Source: an uncultured Clostridium sp.
GTDB lineage: Bacteria > Bacillota > Clostridia > TANB77 > CAG-508
Direction of reading: 5' to 3'
DNA length: 52,695 nt
Assembly (NCBI GenBank): GCA_930989765.1
Contig: CAKNNA010000007.1
Location: 1-52,695 of the forward strand
Of this stretch, positions 14,301 through 24,536 are shown in pieces; the stretch's first letter is position 1, and the number at the start of each line of letters is the position of its first letter. Below the pieces are notes generated by a model that saw only the letters and a program-made list of their open reading frames with translations, ran no database searches and was not told the origin of the DNA. A program made the position numbers and the translations under genes.

Positions 14301-17300
14301 TTTTTTAAGTTCCATGCCATTTTCTAATAACAACTTATCGCTTTCAAATTCTCCAGCTAAAATGAAATCTCCATCAACAGTCTCTATTACAGAATTTATT
14401 GTATCTTCATCGTTACCTCCTATTAATTTTGCCCATTGTGTTTTACCTTTACTATCATATTTAATTAATATTGCATCATTACCACCATTATCACTAAAAG
14501 TCAAGCCATTATCTAACGTTATCGTATCTGCTACAAATGATCCAACTACAATATACCCATCATCAGATGTTTGTTTTATATAGGTAATAAGGGCACCTTT
14601 AGCCACTTGTGTCCATTCTATATTTTCCTCTTTATTATACTTAATCAATAGCCCATTACTTGTCACATCGCTAGTTAAGATATAACCATTTCCTAAATCT
14701 ATTTCTTGTCCGCTAAACTTTCCTCCTATTATATAACCACCATCATTAGTTTTATCTAAAGCATAAATAGATCCATTTGTATTTTCATCTAAATTAATAA
14801 TAGATAAATTATTCCCGTCATTATCAAATTCAGTTAAAATCATCTTTTCTAATCTATATCCTCCAACTAAAAAGTTTCCATTTTCCATTTCTATTATACT
14901 TTCAAATGAATCATTTTTATTTGTTCCGATGCTTTTACCCCATTGTAAAATGCCTTGTGCATTGTACTTTAATATCATGGCATCCCAATAATATACATTA
15001 TATAAAGTTTCACCATTATCTAAAATAATATCGTCATTAAACATTCCTATGACTATATATTCACCTTTACTGGTTTCTATTATAGAATTAATTGATACAT
15101 TACCTTGACCTATTATAGTTCTAGCCCACTCTGCATTTCTATCTGCATCATATTTTACAATTATATTGGCTCCATAACTATAAAAAGGAACTTCTAGTTT
15201 TATTCCATTTCCAAAATCATATACACCACTATATACTTCTATAACCATCATATAACCACCATCTGATGTCTCTTTGAAAATTGTTAAATCATTGTTTTCA
15301 TTTGCATAAATTGCTTCCATCCATTGTGCTTGTAATTCTGTTGTTTCTTCTCTGGATGTTCCTATTCCAAAATAATATTCTTGCCCTTCTATCTCATATT
15401 GTTCTGGTGCTTCTACTTCCACTGCTTTATATAAACCTTCTGCCAAATCTGCTGTTATTTCTCCGTTTTGGTTTGTTGATAGAGTATAATATTCATTTCC
15501 CCCTATAATCTCTCTTATTCCTAAAATTTCTCCTTTACTATTTGTAGCTGGATTTTCTCCATTTTCTACATTATATATTGCAAATTTTACATTTGGAATG
15601 GTTTGTTTTGTTTCAGCATCTATTTTTACAAGTTTAAATGATGGGCTATCTTCTATTGTTAGTTTTATAGTACTTCCATCAGATGTATAATTTGAACCCA
15701 GAACTTCTTGACCTTCTTCATTTATTTCATAAAATTTTAAAATTCCATCTTCTTCTTTTACTTTAAAGCTTATATCTTTTACCTTAGCATATCCATCTGG
15801 AGCTAATACTTCTTTTAATGTATATGTTTGATCTATGTCTTTTTCTTCTACATATTGATATAAACCATTTATTGTTAATCTTCCTGTATTATCAGTTATA
15901 TATTCTCCTATTTCTTCTGTTCCTTTATATAATTTAAATTTCGCTCCTTGCAAATATTCTATTTCTGCATTTGATAAATCTGTTTGACTTTCTACATTTT
16001 CTTGTTCATCATTTAATATTGTTTCAGTTACTTTTTTTATTTTTGTTATTTCTAAATTATATGTTGGTATTTTTTCATTTTTTAGTATTATATTTATTGT
16101 TGGTATTCCATTATCAAGTATTACTTGATTACTTGCTACTGTTCCTGATGTTACTTGAATTGTATAATTTCCATTGCTATTCATGATTTTGAATTTTATA
16201 GTATCTACCATATAATACCCTTCTGCTTTTATTTCTTGTAAAGTATATTCCTGTTCAATTGCTAAACCACTTATTGTTGCTTCACCATCTGAATTAGTAG
16301 ATATAGTCTTACCAGATTGTGGTAAATCATATCCTGTTAATTTAAAACGTACTCCTTGTATAGCATTTTCTGTTCCTTCTTCTTTTTTTATTATTTTTAT
16401 ACTAGCTTTTACTTCATCTTCTACCTGAATTAATACTTTATAATTTTCACTTGTATTTTTTTGAATAGTAATATCTTCTTTTGTAGTGCCTGCTAAAGTT
16501 TCTGCTGATAAGTTTCCTTCGTCATCTACATTTGTAGTAAATCTTATAGTTTCTGCATTTAGCTCATAATTTTCTGGTGATTTTATTTCTTTTATTTCAT
16601 ATGTTTTTTCTGCATATAAATTAGTAATTGTTAATTTTCCTTGAGCATTAGTTACACCAGTTCTACCATTTTCTTGAACTTCGTCACTTATTACTTCATT
16701 TACACTATATGTTGCCTCTGGAACAAGTTTGTCCATTCCTGTTTGGTATTTAGTAAGTTCTAAATCATATTTTTCTGCAATTCTAAAGCCTAGTTTGTTT
16801 GGCTCTGTTTGGGTTCTATATTTTCCTTGATCTGTATCTAAAGAAAAATATATTCCGTGGTGACTATATGAGACTTCATTAAATTCTACTCCTTTTGGTA
16901 TTTGAATAATATAATTAAATACAAATTCTTTTCCTGTTGGCATTATATAGCTTCCTAAGTCTATTAAGTATGTTTTTATATTATCCCAGTTTTCTACATC
17001 TCCTGCTTCTTTCCAATTATTTTCTACTTTTTCTAAGTCTCCATCTGGTTTTTCATTATCTGAATAATATACTTTTGCTATTCCTTGTAATTCTGCTGGT
17101 AATTCTATTCCAGTATTTTTCATAGTAGTTGTAAATGAAGAGCCTAAACTTTCCCCAGCTATTACATATGTATTTCCTTCAAAAGGTATTTTCCCTAATA
17201 TTTGTATTTCACTAATTGTGCTTGCGTAATTATTTCTTACTTGTACTCCTATTTTAGCTGTTTGTTCTGTTTCTTGGTCTACTAATGCATATACTGGCTT

Positions 17301-19739
17301 TATGTCTGCAACTTGTGGTGATATTATCTTACTTCCTCTATCATCATATTCTGTTGCAATTTGGTTAGTTAATAAAGAGTTTGGGCTTACCATACTTATA
17401 TTTACTGCTTTATGATTTACCTGCTCATTTACATTCATATTATTATTTACATCATAAATATCTTTATCACTATAATAATATTGGCTTATATTTTCATTGC
17501 TTGCATATAATTCAATTTCGCTTGTCTCTGTTGATATGGTTGGGTTTGGCGAAATATCTACATCTAAAGTTATTATATAGCTTTGAGGTTCTTCATTGCT
17601 TGTAACTATTTTTATAAATTTTTGTCCATTTTGCTCTATTACTTCATAGCTTTCCATTAATACATTTACATTATTTATTTGTATATTATTAATTTCTAAA
17701 TCTATAACCCCTGTTGGGAATTTTATTAAAAATATTCCATTTAACCATCTTACTTGATTATAACTTTCTACTGCTTCTGTTTGTATTGTTAGTTTTAAAT
17801 TTTTTTCTGTTACTTGTGTTGATAGCACATCTTTACTAAGATTAATTGTAGCTATTGATATTGGCTCTTCATAGTTTGCTTGTGCTGTAACTGTTTTTAA
17901 ATATTCTCCTGATATATATCCTACTAAAGTTGATTTAATATATTGTAGTTTATCAAATTCTTCTTGTGTGTATTTTTCAATTACCTTATCAACATCTATT
18001 TCTTTTACATTATAAACATATAAAGATTCTTCATTTTTTATTATATTACTTGTTTCTACTCTTATATGTTTTACTGGTATTTCATATATATATGGATTAC
18101 TAGCAGTATATTTATTCCAATTTTCCTTAGTAAAAGTTGAAATTAAATTTCCTGTATTTTCATCATATACTTTAATCCATCCTTCTCCTCCAAGTATAGT
18201 ATCTGCATTACCGAAGTATATTCCTGTATTTGACACTACATCTTCTGTGCTTTCTGTAGTCGAATCTTGTTTTATAAATTGGTCTGTTACTTGAGTTTCT
18301 CCGTCTTTTGTTTCTTTCATTACTATTCCATCAAGTTTAGCATTTGTTCCTATATATGCTCTCCAAGTAACTATGTAGGTATCATCTACTTCTTGTTCAC
18401 TTTGACCATTATATACTTTAAGTGGTTTTTCTTTAGATATGACACTTCTATAATATGGACTATATATTCTCTTTCCTATAGTTACTTCAAAATTAGATTC
18501 ATATATCTGTTCTTCTGTTTTTTCTTCTTCTTTTTCATAATTTACAATTATAGTTGATTCTACAACATTTGATTTATATGGATTAGTAAATTCTGAACTA
18601 GTGTTATTATAGCCCTCATAATATGTACTAACAGGAATTCGTAACTCTACATTTTTTGTTCCCAGGCTTTGATATGCCTCTATAGGATATACTACTCGAA
18701 TTGGATAACCATTACTTCTTGATAAATCCTTCGTTACTATTCCACTTCCAGCAACTACAGCTGATCTTTCTAAGGTGAATTTACAAGATGCAACATTATA
18801 ATTAAATTTAGCATTACTTCCTGTGTATACTACTTCTATTGGTGCATACCCATTTAAATATGGAATTTTACCTTCAACATAATTTTTAGATAGAATTAGT
18901 TCTTGCTCTGTTTCTTCTGTATTCACAATAAAATCTAGATTTATTAAACCATTTTCTTCATCTATTGCATCTTCTATATTTCTACTTTGATTTAAAGAAT
19001 ACATTCTTGCTGTTACGGTTCCATACCAATCTATATCAAATTTGACTGTTTTAGAAAATTTTCTTGAAGTTCCACTTCCATCTATATAAGTACCGGAAAA
19101 TACCACACTGCTTTCTTTAGTATAATTATATCTATTATTACCTATTGCCTCTAACATTTTTGAAGGATATGAATAATCCCCACTCCTTATAATTCCTGTT
19201 AAAAGTTTTTCTGTACCATTGTTAATTGTTTTAAATTCAATAGTTTTTGTATTATTTCCTATGTAATTATCTTTTAATTCCTCATCTTTTGGCAAAGATG
19301 TTTGTAAATAGAAATTATTTCCATTAATTTCTATTTTTGCTTCACTTAAATATCCTTCTGTTTGTACATTTAATTCCATATATAATGTGTCTTCTTTGCC
19401 TACTTCTTTGCATGTTCCTCTTATTTTTTCTGCATAACCATCTCCATCTATGTCACGCAAAAAGAAAGCATCAAATTCTAGTCCCTCTATCCAATTTACT
19501 TTTTTTTCTGAATCATCTGCAACTGGATATGTCATAGCTTTTGCAAGTTCTGGACTTATCCCTCCTTGAGTATTTTTTGTACTACTTCCTTGCAAAATTG
19601 CTACTATAGCTATTGACATTATAGCAAGCATTGCTAAAGTAGTTGTAATAACTTGAACTTTGTACTTATTCAAAAGCTCTTTTACATTTGACAAAAATCT
19701 TTTGTCTTTTCTAGTAGTTTTTTGTGTTTTCTTTCCCAT
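2324..19739 (-). CDS. Giant cell-surface adhesin, about 5,804 aa, read through one CGGA site
   Basis: Residues 1-31 are basic and about 32-55 form a hydrophobic secretion helix (TTLAMLAIMSIAIVAILQG). A large beta-rich region follows, then about four SpaA-like domains (roughly 1000-1480), a beta-propeller of about 13 blades (about 1480-2325; recurring IKYD..G...WAK.IGG and DGGYI..G motifs), more SpaA and four MucBP-like domains (HHY...YYY). Next are 17 Cna-B domains (about 3064-4880; KVW.DN....RRP...NTF signature) and about ten MucBP-like repeats (about 4890-5620). It ends with a SVDKWVSK domain shared with the A-type proteins, a membrane helix and KKRGNG. No LPXTG is present; ATGLDS precedes the helix. 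Plain triplet reading breaks at 5663, in Cna-B repeat 16, between NEKQA and RRPES. Reading CGGA as one unit restores the repeat and the remaining 1,110 residues. The ATG start follows AAAGGAGA. It probably works in adhesion. Confidence 0.9.
5660..5663 (-). other. CGGA +1 shift site in the giant adhesin (codon 4693)
   Basis: Coding-strand context is CAA GCA CGGA AGA AGA CCA GAA AGC. Triplet reading leaves the conserved Cna-B pattern straight after Ala and reaches a stop about 20 codons later. Skipping one base gives Q-A-X-R-R-P-E-S, matching sister repeats such as QAQRRPTS and QAQRRPGS. Homology to 16 sister repeats places the switch within about one codon. X aligns with Q, A, K, G, D, T or Y in the other repeats, so its identity cannot be inferred. 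Confidence 0.85.
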
Positions 19740-19846
19740 AACAAACAGTCTCCTTTACATTTTCATATTTATATATTTATTTTATATCCTTAGAAACTGT
19801 AAGTAAATATACTTTTCCATGGAAATTATTACTAAATTTTTGAATA

Positions 19847-19911
19847 ACTACGGAAAGACATTTTTCGTCAATTTACATTTTATATTAATTTTGCTTTACA
19901 TTTTATTTACA
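19847..19911 (-). promoter_or_regulatory. Shared surface-regulon operator, copy 3 (upstream of giant adhesin)
   Basis: On the plus strand ACTACGGAAA (19847-19856) is followed, 46 bases from its ACGGAAA, by TTACATTTTATTTACA (19896-19911), that is two TTACA motifs 11 bases apart. Read toward the gene these become TGTAA pairs and then TTTCCGT. The gene-proximal edge is 108 bases from the start codon at 19739. The same layout and spacing recur at 42013-42080 and 52478-52541. I see no convincing -35/-10 pair between it and the gene. Confidence 0.6.
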
Positions 19912-20034
19912 AAACTGACATAATACATTAATTTATCTTAGGGATTATTGACATTCGTTTTTTAACTATTCAATAAAATCCACCATCTTTTTTCATTAAC
20001 ACATTCATCTATAAATTTTTTTACAAAACAAGCT
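19912..20034. other. Intergenic AT-rich stretch without recognised gene
   Basis: This completes the 400-base gap between the YabE-like gene and the giant adhesin (19740-20139), which also holds operator copy 3 and repeat A copy 2. I see no RNA gene or ORF with a ribosome binding site in it. Confidence 0.5.
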
Positions 20035-20126
20035 CTGTCCCCAATTAACCATTTTTGGTCACTCGGGACCTGTCCCAGAATAACCAAAAATGGTTAATCT
20101 GGGACAGGTCCCGATTAACCATTTTT
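20035..20126. repeat. Repeat family A, copy 2
   Basis: Same GGGACCTGTCCC and GGTTAAT/TTAACC units as at 2231-2333. It begins 14 bases beyond the stop codon of the YabE-like gene and probably serves as its transcription terminator or 3' mRNA end. Confidence 0.85.
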
Positions 20127-20139
20127 AATTTTTACTATT

Positions 20140-21084
20140 TTATTTTACTACACTTACTGGTAAGTATTTAACTCCCCAACGTAAAGCTTCTGAATGTGAG
20201 TTTACATATATATCTATTTTATTTCCGTTTATTGCTCCACCTCTGTCTTCAACTGTATATATATGTCCATTTATATTTAATTTTGTTCCCATTGCAAATT
20301 TACTTGATGCTGCAACTGTTCTTCCTGCTGTTGCTTTTGTTCCTGATGCTGTTATTCCATTTGATTTACCACAACATTTTGAACAAGAACAATATGCTGT
20401 TATTTTATAAATTTGACCATCTATTTGTGCTTGCGTACTTGGTACTGTACTTGTTCTTGAAGTACTTGAACTTCTTGATGTTACCTTTTTATTTATTTGA
20501 ACTATTTTGTCTACTGGCTCTTTTATTATTTCTTCTGATAATACTGTTTTTTCAATTTCTACATCGTTTTGATATTTTACTTTATATGTTACCTCTTTTA
20601 TTCCATTTTGACCTTCTTGTATTACTTTATTTGTTGTGCTTGTAGCTCCTCCTGCTACATTTTTTGTTACTGTTTCAAATGGGATTTCTACTTGTTCTTT
20701 TACTATTTTTTCTGTTATACTTGAATAATTTTCTAATAATTGGTCTAGTGTTGTTTGTGCTCCTTCTTCAGAAACTTTTGCAATTTGTACTTCATTGTAT
20801 GTTTTGTCTGTTATTTTTATTGTTCCTCCTGATGATATTTCTTCTTCTAAATCAGGAATTGTCTTTTGATTTTCACTTAATACTATATTGTTTTCATTCA
20901 ATATATCAGATACTTTTGTTTTTGAAGTTAGTGCTGTTAGTTCATAACCGTTTTGCATTATTATTGTTACATCATTTAGGTTGTCACTTACAGCTAATAC
21001 TCCTATACCTGAGATTAAAATTAGAATTATGCATGCACCTATGATTTTCATTATAGATAGCGAAGCTTTTTCTTCTATTTTCAT
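20140..21084 (-). CDS. YabE-like secreted hydrolase: DUF348, G5 and 3D domains
   Basis: A 314-residue exported protein. The ATG at 21084 (MKIEEKASL) is preferred over the upstream GTG because a perfect AAAGGAGGT sits 10 bases before it. Residues about 12-32 are a signal/anchor helix (IIGACIILILISGIGVLAV). A DUF348 ubiquitin-like domain follows (about 40-85), then a G5 domain (about 125-195, with KIVKEQVEIPFET and GKEV-like strands), a Ser/Thr linker, and a C-terminal 3D domain (about 225-310). The 3D domain has the Cys-rich TAYCSCSKCCGKSNGITASG motif and the three Asp of EDRGGAINGNKIDIYV. YabE/Rpf-like proteins cut peptidoglycan, and 3D domains are MltA-like lytic folds. It is divergent from lemA and has its own strong promoter. 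Confidence 0.9.
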   Translation of the reverse strand: MKIEEKASLSIMKIIGACIILILISGIGVLAVSDNLNDVTIIMQNGYELTALTSKTKVSDILNENNIVLSENQKTIPDLEEEISSGGTIKITDKTYNEVQIAKVSEEGAQTTLDQLLENYSSITEKIVKEQVEIPFETVTKNVAGGATSTTNKVIQEGQNGIKEVTYKVKYQNDVEIEKTVLSEEIIKEPVDKIVQINKKVTSRSSSTSRTSTVPSTQAQIDGQIYKITAYCSCSKCCGKSNGITASGTKATAGRTVAASSKFAMGTKLNINGHIYTVEDRGGAINGNKIDIYVNSHSEALRWGVKYLPVSVVK

Positions 21085-21117
21085 AAATTTTTTTACCTCC
21101 TTTGGTAACACCTCTTT

Positions 21118-21146
21118 ATTATACTATGTTTTTCCTTTTTTGTCAA
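21118..21146 (-). promoter_or_regulatory. Sigma-A type promoter of the YabE-like gene
   Basis: On the minus strand a perfect TTGACA (21141-21146) and a perfect TATAAT (21118-21123) are separated by 17 bases. The -10 lies 34 bases before the ATG, giving a short leader. Confidence 0.85.
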
Positions 21147-21450
21147 ATTTTGATTTTTTTTGCTTCAACTTGCCCTTTCCGTAGCACTTTATATTATTGA
21201 TTTAATTTCTAAATCTTTTCATTCCTTTGTTTTAACTTATATATTATTATTTAAAAATATTTTAATTTTTTTTATTTTTTATAATTTAATTTTTTAGAAA
21301 ATCTTGCCTCGTATTAATTTATATAATATGGACAAGCTAATTTTAAGATTTTCTAATAATAATATATGCTAATCAATAAACAAATATAACAAATTTTGTG
21401 AAAATTTTTTAACATTTTTATGTCTTTTTTATGAAATTATTAAAAAAATA

Positions 21451-21479
21451 CTGACATTTTAAGTTAATTAGGTTATAAT
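21451..21479 (+). promoter_or_regulatory. Sigma-A type promoter of lemA-htpX
   Basis: CTGACA (21451-21456), a 17-base spacer and a perfect TATAAT (21474-21479). The lemA ATG lies 86 bases downstream of the -10. Confidence 0.8.
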
Positions 21480-21564
21480 AGAAGTTGAAGTACAAATATA
21501 ATTTGTAATAATTATATTAATATGTCCATAAAATTTATAAATAAAATATAAAGGAGGAAAAAAA

Positions 21565-22128
21565 ATGACAGCATTAATCGTAATAGGCGTAATTATAGCA
21601 ATAATAATACTTGCAGTAATTATAATGTACAACAGTTTAGTTTCTGCAAAAATTAAAGTAGACAATGCTTGGAGCCAAATTGATGTCCAATTACAAAGAA
21701 GATTTGATTTAATACCAAATTTTGTAGAAACTGTAAAAGGCTATATGAATCACGAATCAGAAACATTTGAAAAAATTGCTGAACTTAGAACTTCTTGGAC
21801 AAATGCAAACAGCGTTTCAGAAAAAGCTGCACTTGATAATCAATTATCTGACACATTAAAAACAATTATGGCTGTATCTGAAGGTTACCCAGACTTAAAG
21901 GCTAACCAAAACTTTTCAGAGCTTTCAGAAGAATTAAGAAACACTGAAAATAAAATATCTTTTGCAAGACAATTTTATAATGATACTGTAACAATGTATA
22001 ATGAAAAACTACAAATGTTTCCTTCAAATATAATTGCAAATATGTTCCACTTTACAGAACGTGATTTATTTGAAGCTGAAAATGATGAAGCAAGAAAAAA
22101 TATAAAAGTTGACTTTAGCAATAAATAG
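21565..22128 (+). CDS. lemA: LemA family protein
   Basis: A 187-residue protein with an N-terminal membrane helix (about residues 2-25), then the LemA core: YNSLVSAKIKVDNAWSQIDVQLQRRFDLIPN, the family's most conserved block, then FVETVKGYMNHE and ENKISFARQFYNDTVTMYN. The fold is a helical bundle outside the membrane. Length is typical. The start has AAGGAGG 7-8 bases upstream. It is paired with htpX 142 bases downstream, a very common arrangement that suggests a role in membrane or envelope quality control; the biochemical role of LemA is not settled. Confidence 0.95.
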   Translation: MTALIVIGVIIAIIILAVIIMYNSLVSAKIKVDNAWSQIDVQLQRRFDLIPNFVETVKGYMNHESETFEKIAELRTSWTNANSVSEKAALDNQLSDTLKTIMAVSEGYPDLKANQNFSELSEELRNTENKISFARQFYNDTVTMYNEKLQMFPSNIIANMFHFTERDLFEAENDEARKNIKVDFSNK

Positions 22129-22270
22129 TGATTTTAATTTTTTAAGGATTATTTTTTAAAGGGATACTTTTAAAATTTAATCCTTGTTTTAAATTTTAAT
22201 TTATTAAAAATTTTTATATTAATCAAAAAATAAAAAAACTTTTAAAAATAATTTTTGAAAGGAGTAAATT

Positions 22271-23173
22271 ATGTTTTACAATGTAAAAAAGAACAAAATA
22301 GAATCAGGAGTAATAATAGGTATTTTTATAATAGTTGTAACTCTAATTGTATACTATATTTGTAATGCACTAAATTTAGGTACTTTATCAATATTTATTG
22401 CACTTACAATATCTATTGCCTCTGCCTTTGGGTCTTATTATTATAGTGATAAAATTGTCTTAGCATCATGCAAAGCAAGACCTGCAACTAAAGAAGAAGA
22501 TCAAAAATTAGTAAATATTTTAGATTCTCTAATGATAACAGCAGACTTGCCAAAAAAACCTGATTTATATGTAGTAGAAGATTCTCAACCCAATGCATTT
22601 GCAACAGGCAGAAATCCAAACCATGCAGTAGTATGTGTTACAACAGGTCTTTTAGAAAAATTAGATTACTACGAATTAGAAGGAGTTTTAGCACACGAAG
22701 TAAGTCATATTAAAAACTATGATATCATGCTAAGTGCAATTGTTTCTGTATTAGTTGGTTTTATAGTTATGCTTTCAGACTTATTTACTAGAATATTTAT
22801 TTTTGGTGGAACAAAAGACAATGACAGTGATAGTAAAGCAAATGGAATATTAATGATAATAGGACTTATTTGCTTAATATTATCACCTATATTTGGAACA
22901 TTAATGCAACTTGCACTCTCAAGAAAAAGAGAATTCTTAGCAGATGCAACTGCAGTAGAGCTTACTAGAAATCCAGATGGATTAATATCAGCACTAGAAA
23001 AAATATCAGGTGACCCAAACGAATTACGAACAGCAAATTCAGCAACTGCAAATATGTATATTGTAAATCCATTTAGAAAAAATGGTAAGAATGGTAAAAG
23101 AAAAAAATCAAGTATTTGGTCTACTCATCCAAGTACAGAAGATAGAATTGAAGCTTTAAGAAACTTTAGATGA
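22271..23173 (+). CDS. htpX: HtpX-like M48 membrane zinc metalloprotease
   Basis: A 300-residue peptidase of membrane-protein quality control. Two N-terminal membrane helices (about residues 15-58) are followed by the catalytic domain with LAHEVSHIKNYDIM (HExxH zinc motif, about residue 140), two more helices (about 150-215), and the downstream Glu ligand motif SRKREFLADATAVEL. SSIWSTHPSTEDRIEALRNF at the C-terminus is the usual HtpX ending. The ribosome binding site GAAAGGAG lies 7 bases before ATG. The stop TGA at 23171 overlaps the first bases of a repeat B palindrome that separates it from the convergent tatD. Confidence 0.95.
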   Translation: MFYNVKKNKIESGVIIGIFIIVVTLIVYYICNALNLGTLSIFIALTISIASAFGSYYYSDKIVLASCKARPATKEEDQKLVNILDSLMITADLPKKPDLYVVEDSQPNAFATGRNPNHAVVCVTTGLLEKLDYYELEGVLAHEVSHIKNYDIMLSAIVSVLVGFIVMLSDLFTRIFIFGGTKDNDSDSKANGILMIIGLICLILSPIFGTLMQLALSRKREFLADATAVELTRNPDGLISALEKISGDPNELRTANSATANMYIVNPFRKNGKNGKRKKSSIWSTHPSTEDRIEALRNFR

Positions 23174-23263
23174 ACTTTGGGGACGTTCCTTAAAGTTCAT
23201 CTTTCTTGCTTATATTTCCAGAAGCAAAAAAAATGAACTTTAAGGAACATCCCAAAAGTTCAT
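23171..23263. repeat. Repeat family B pair between htpX and tatD; probable bidirectional terminator
   Basis: Two inverted copies (23171-23200 and 23234-23263) of TGAACTTT..GGGACGTTCC..AAAGTTCA. Each is a near-palindrome, and together they form a larger inverted repeat. They lie exactly between the convergent ends of htpX and the CGG-shifted tatD. If tatD is read only in triplets, its C-terminus would run into this hairpin, which is implausible. Confidence 0.75.
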
Positions 23264-24077
23264 TCATAATTCGCCGAAATAATCTTTTTACATTTTCACA
23301 AGTTATTTTCGCTATTTCTTGAATATTTATCCCCTGTACTTTTGCAACTTTCTCAGCTACAAATTTTACATTGATTGGTGTATTTCTAGTTCCACGTACC
23401 GGCTCTGGTGCTAAATATGGGCTGTCTGTTTCTATTAAAAGTCTATCTAATGGAACAAGTTTTATTATTTCATCTGCATTTTTTGAATTTTTAAAAGTTA
23501 TTGGTCCTGCAAATGATATATAATATCCTAATTTTATAGCTTCTTTTATTAATTCCATATTTTGTGGGCAACAATGGAACACACCTTTTTTATTTACATT
23601 ATTTTCTTTTAATATATTTATTGTGTCTAACATTGCATCTCTTGTATGTATTACAATAGGTAGATTTAAATTATTTGCAAGTTCTATTTGTTTTTTAAAA
23701 GCAATTTTTTGCAAATTTCTTTTTTCTTCATCTTTTTCCCAATAGTAATCTAATCCTATTTCCCCTATTGCAACTATTTTTTTTACTAAATTTTTCGTTT
23801 CGCAATTTTCATAATAGCTATTAATCATTTTTTCAATTTTTTCTATATCTTTCCACAATTCTTCTTCTGTTTGTGGAATATCATTTGGTGAAATTCCGAC
23901 TGTTGCATATATGAAATCATATTTATTTGAAAGCTCTATTGCTTTTTGTGATCCTTCTATACTATATCCAGCACTTATTACTTTTTCGACTCCAGAAGAT
24001 TTTATTTTTTTTATTTCTTCTTCTCTGTCGATATCAAATTTTGAGTCATCTAAGTGTGCATGGCTATCTATAAACAA
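23264..24077 (-). CDS. tatD: TatD family metal-dependent DNase, +1 shift near the end
   Basis: A TIM-barrel hydrolase of the TatD/YcfH family, 270 residues. Visible motifs are DSHAHLDD (first HxH metal site), GEIGLDYYW (Glu ligand), IVIHTRDA, GVFHCCPQ (His) and ETDSPYLAP (Asp). The start is TTG with GAAGGAAA upstream; MFIDSHAHL is the canonical N-terminus. The C-terminus reads ENVKRLF and then meets CGGC at 23276. Triplet reading would add R-R-I-M-N-E and about 20 residues encoded by the adjacent repeat B. Taking CGGC as one unit gives RLF-X-E-L-stop (TGA at 23264-23266), which is where TatD proteins normally end. It is last in the WG-repeat/unknown/acpS/tatD cluster. Confidence 0.92.
23273..23276 (-). 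other. CGGC +1 shift site at the tatD C-terminus (codon 268)
   Basis: Context TTA TTT CGGC GAA TTA TGA. This is the only one of six sites with C as fourth base. The shift restores a short native ending instead of a tail read from a repeat hairpin. It needs no fragmentation to be noticed and lies where a regulatory frameshift would have little purpose, which favours a general decoding rule. Confidence 0.75.
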
Positions 24078-24117
24078 TTTATTTTCCTTCTTTCTTTTTT
24101 ATTGGTTTATGCAAAAA

Positions 24118-24492
24118 TTACTTTAAACTAACTATAGCATTTGCTACTGCATATTCTTTGCAATGTGAAAGACTAATATCAATATTTGATATTTCTTTGT
24201 TATTTATAATATTTACATTTACATATGGTCTTCCTTGTTCATTATTTAATACCTCTATGTCTTTCCAAGATATTGAATATTTATCTTCAAGTAAATTAGA
24301 TATTGCTTTAAATACTGCTTCTTTTGCTGCAAACCTTGCTGCATAATGTTGGTATTTTTGCATTTTTTTACTTTCACAATATTTTATTTCATTTTCTGTA
24401 TAAACTTTATTTAAAAAGGCTCCTTCTGTATTTTCAATACTATTTTTAATCCTTGATATTTCTATTATATCAGTTCCACAACTAAATTTCAT
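24118..24492 (-). CDS. acpS: holo-[acyl-carrier-protein] synthase
   Basis: A 124-residue phosphopantetheinyl transferase that loads CoA-derived phosphopantetheine onto ACP for fatty acid synthesis. Motifs are CGTDIIEISRIKN (Asp metal ligand) at the N-terminus and ARFAAKEAVFKAI (Glu-Lys motif) around residue 50, with SLSHCKEYAVANAIV near the end. The start MKFSCGTD at 24492 is chosen over an ATG six codons upstream because GAAAGGA sits 6-7 bases before it and the family starts there. It lies 41 bases upstream of tatD, same strand. Confidence 0.93.
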   Translation of the reverse strand: MKFSCGTDIIEISRIKNSIENTEGAFLNKVYTENEIKYCESKKMQKYQHYAARFAAKEAVFKAISNLLEDKYSISWKDIEVLNNEQGRPYVNVNIINNKEISNIDISLSHCKEYAVANAIVSLK

Positions 24493-24536
24493 ATTTTTTC
24501 CTTTCTTCATTTTTATTTTTTAGAACTTTAAAGTTT

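Larger units (their letters stand above)
21085..21564. other. Divergent intergenic region between the YabE-like gene and lemA
   Basis: About 480 bases of AT-rich DNA holding one good vegetative promoter for each side (see 21118-21146 and 21451-21479). TTTCCGTAG at 21177 resembles the TTTCCGTAAT half of the surface operator but lacks the paired TTACA motifs. No other gene is visible. Confidence 0.6.

Noticed and set aside
21177..21185. A fourth copy of the surface operator (TTTCCGTAG) near lemA
   Set aside because: The paired TTACA motifs 46 bases away are missing, so it is probably chance.
22129..22270. Possible small RNA or strong terminator between lemA and htpX
   Set aside because: Only a weak AAGGATT/AATCCTT pairing with a long AT loop is seen; not enough to call.
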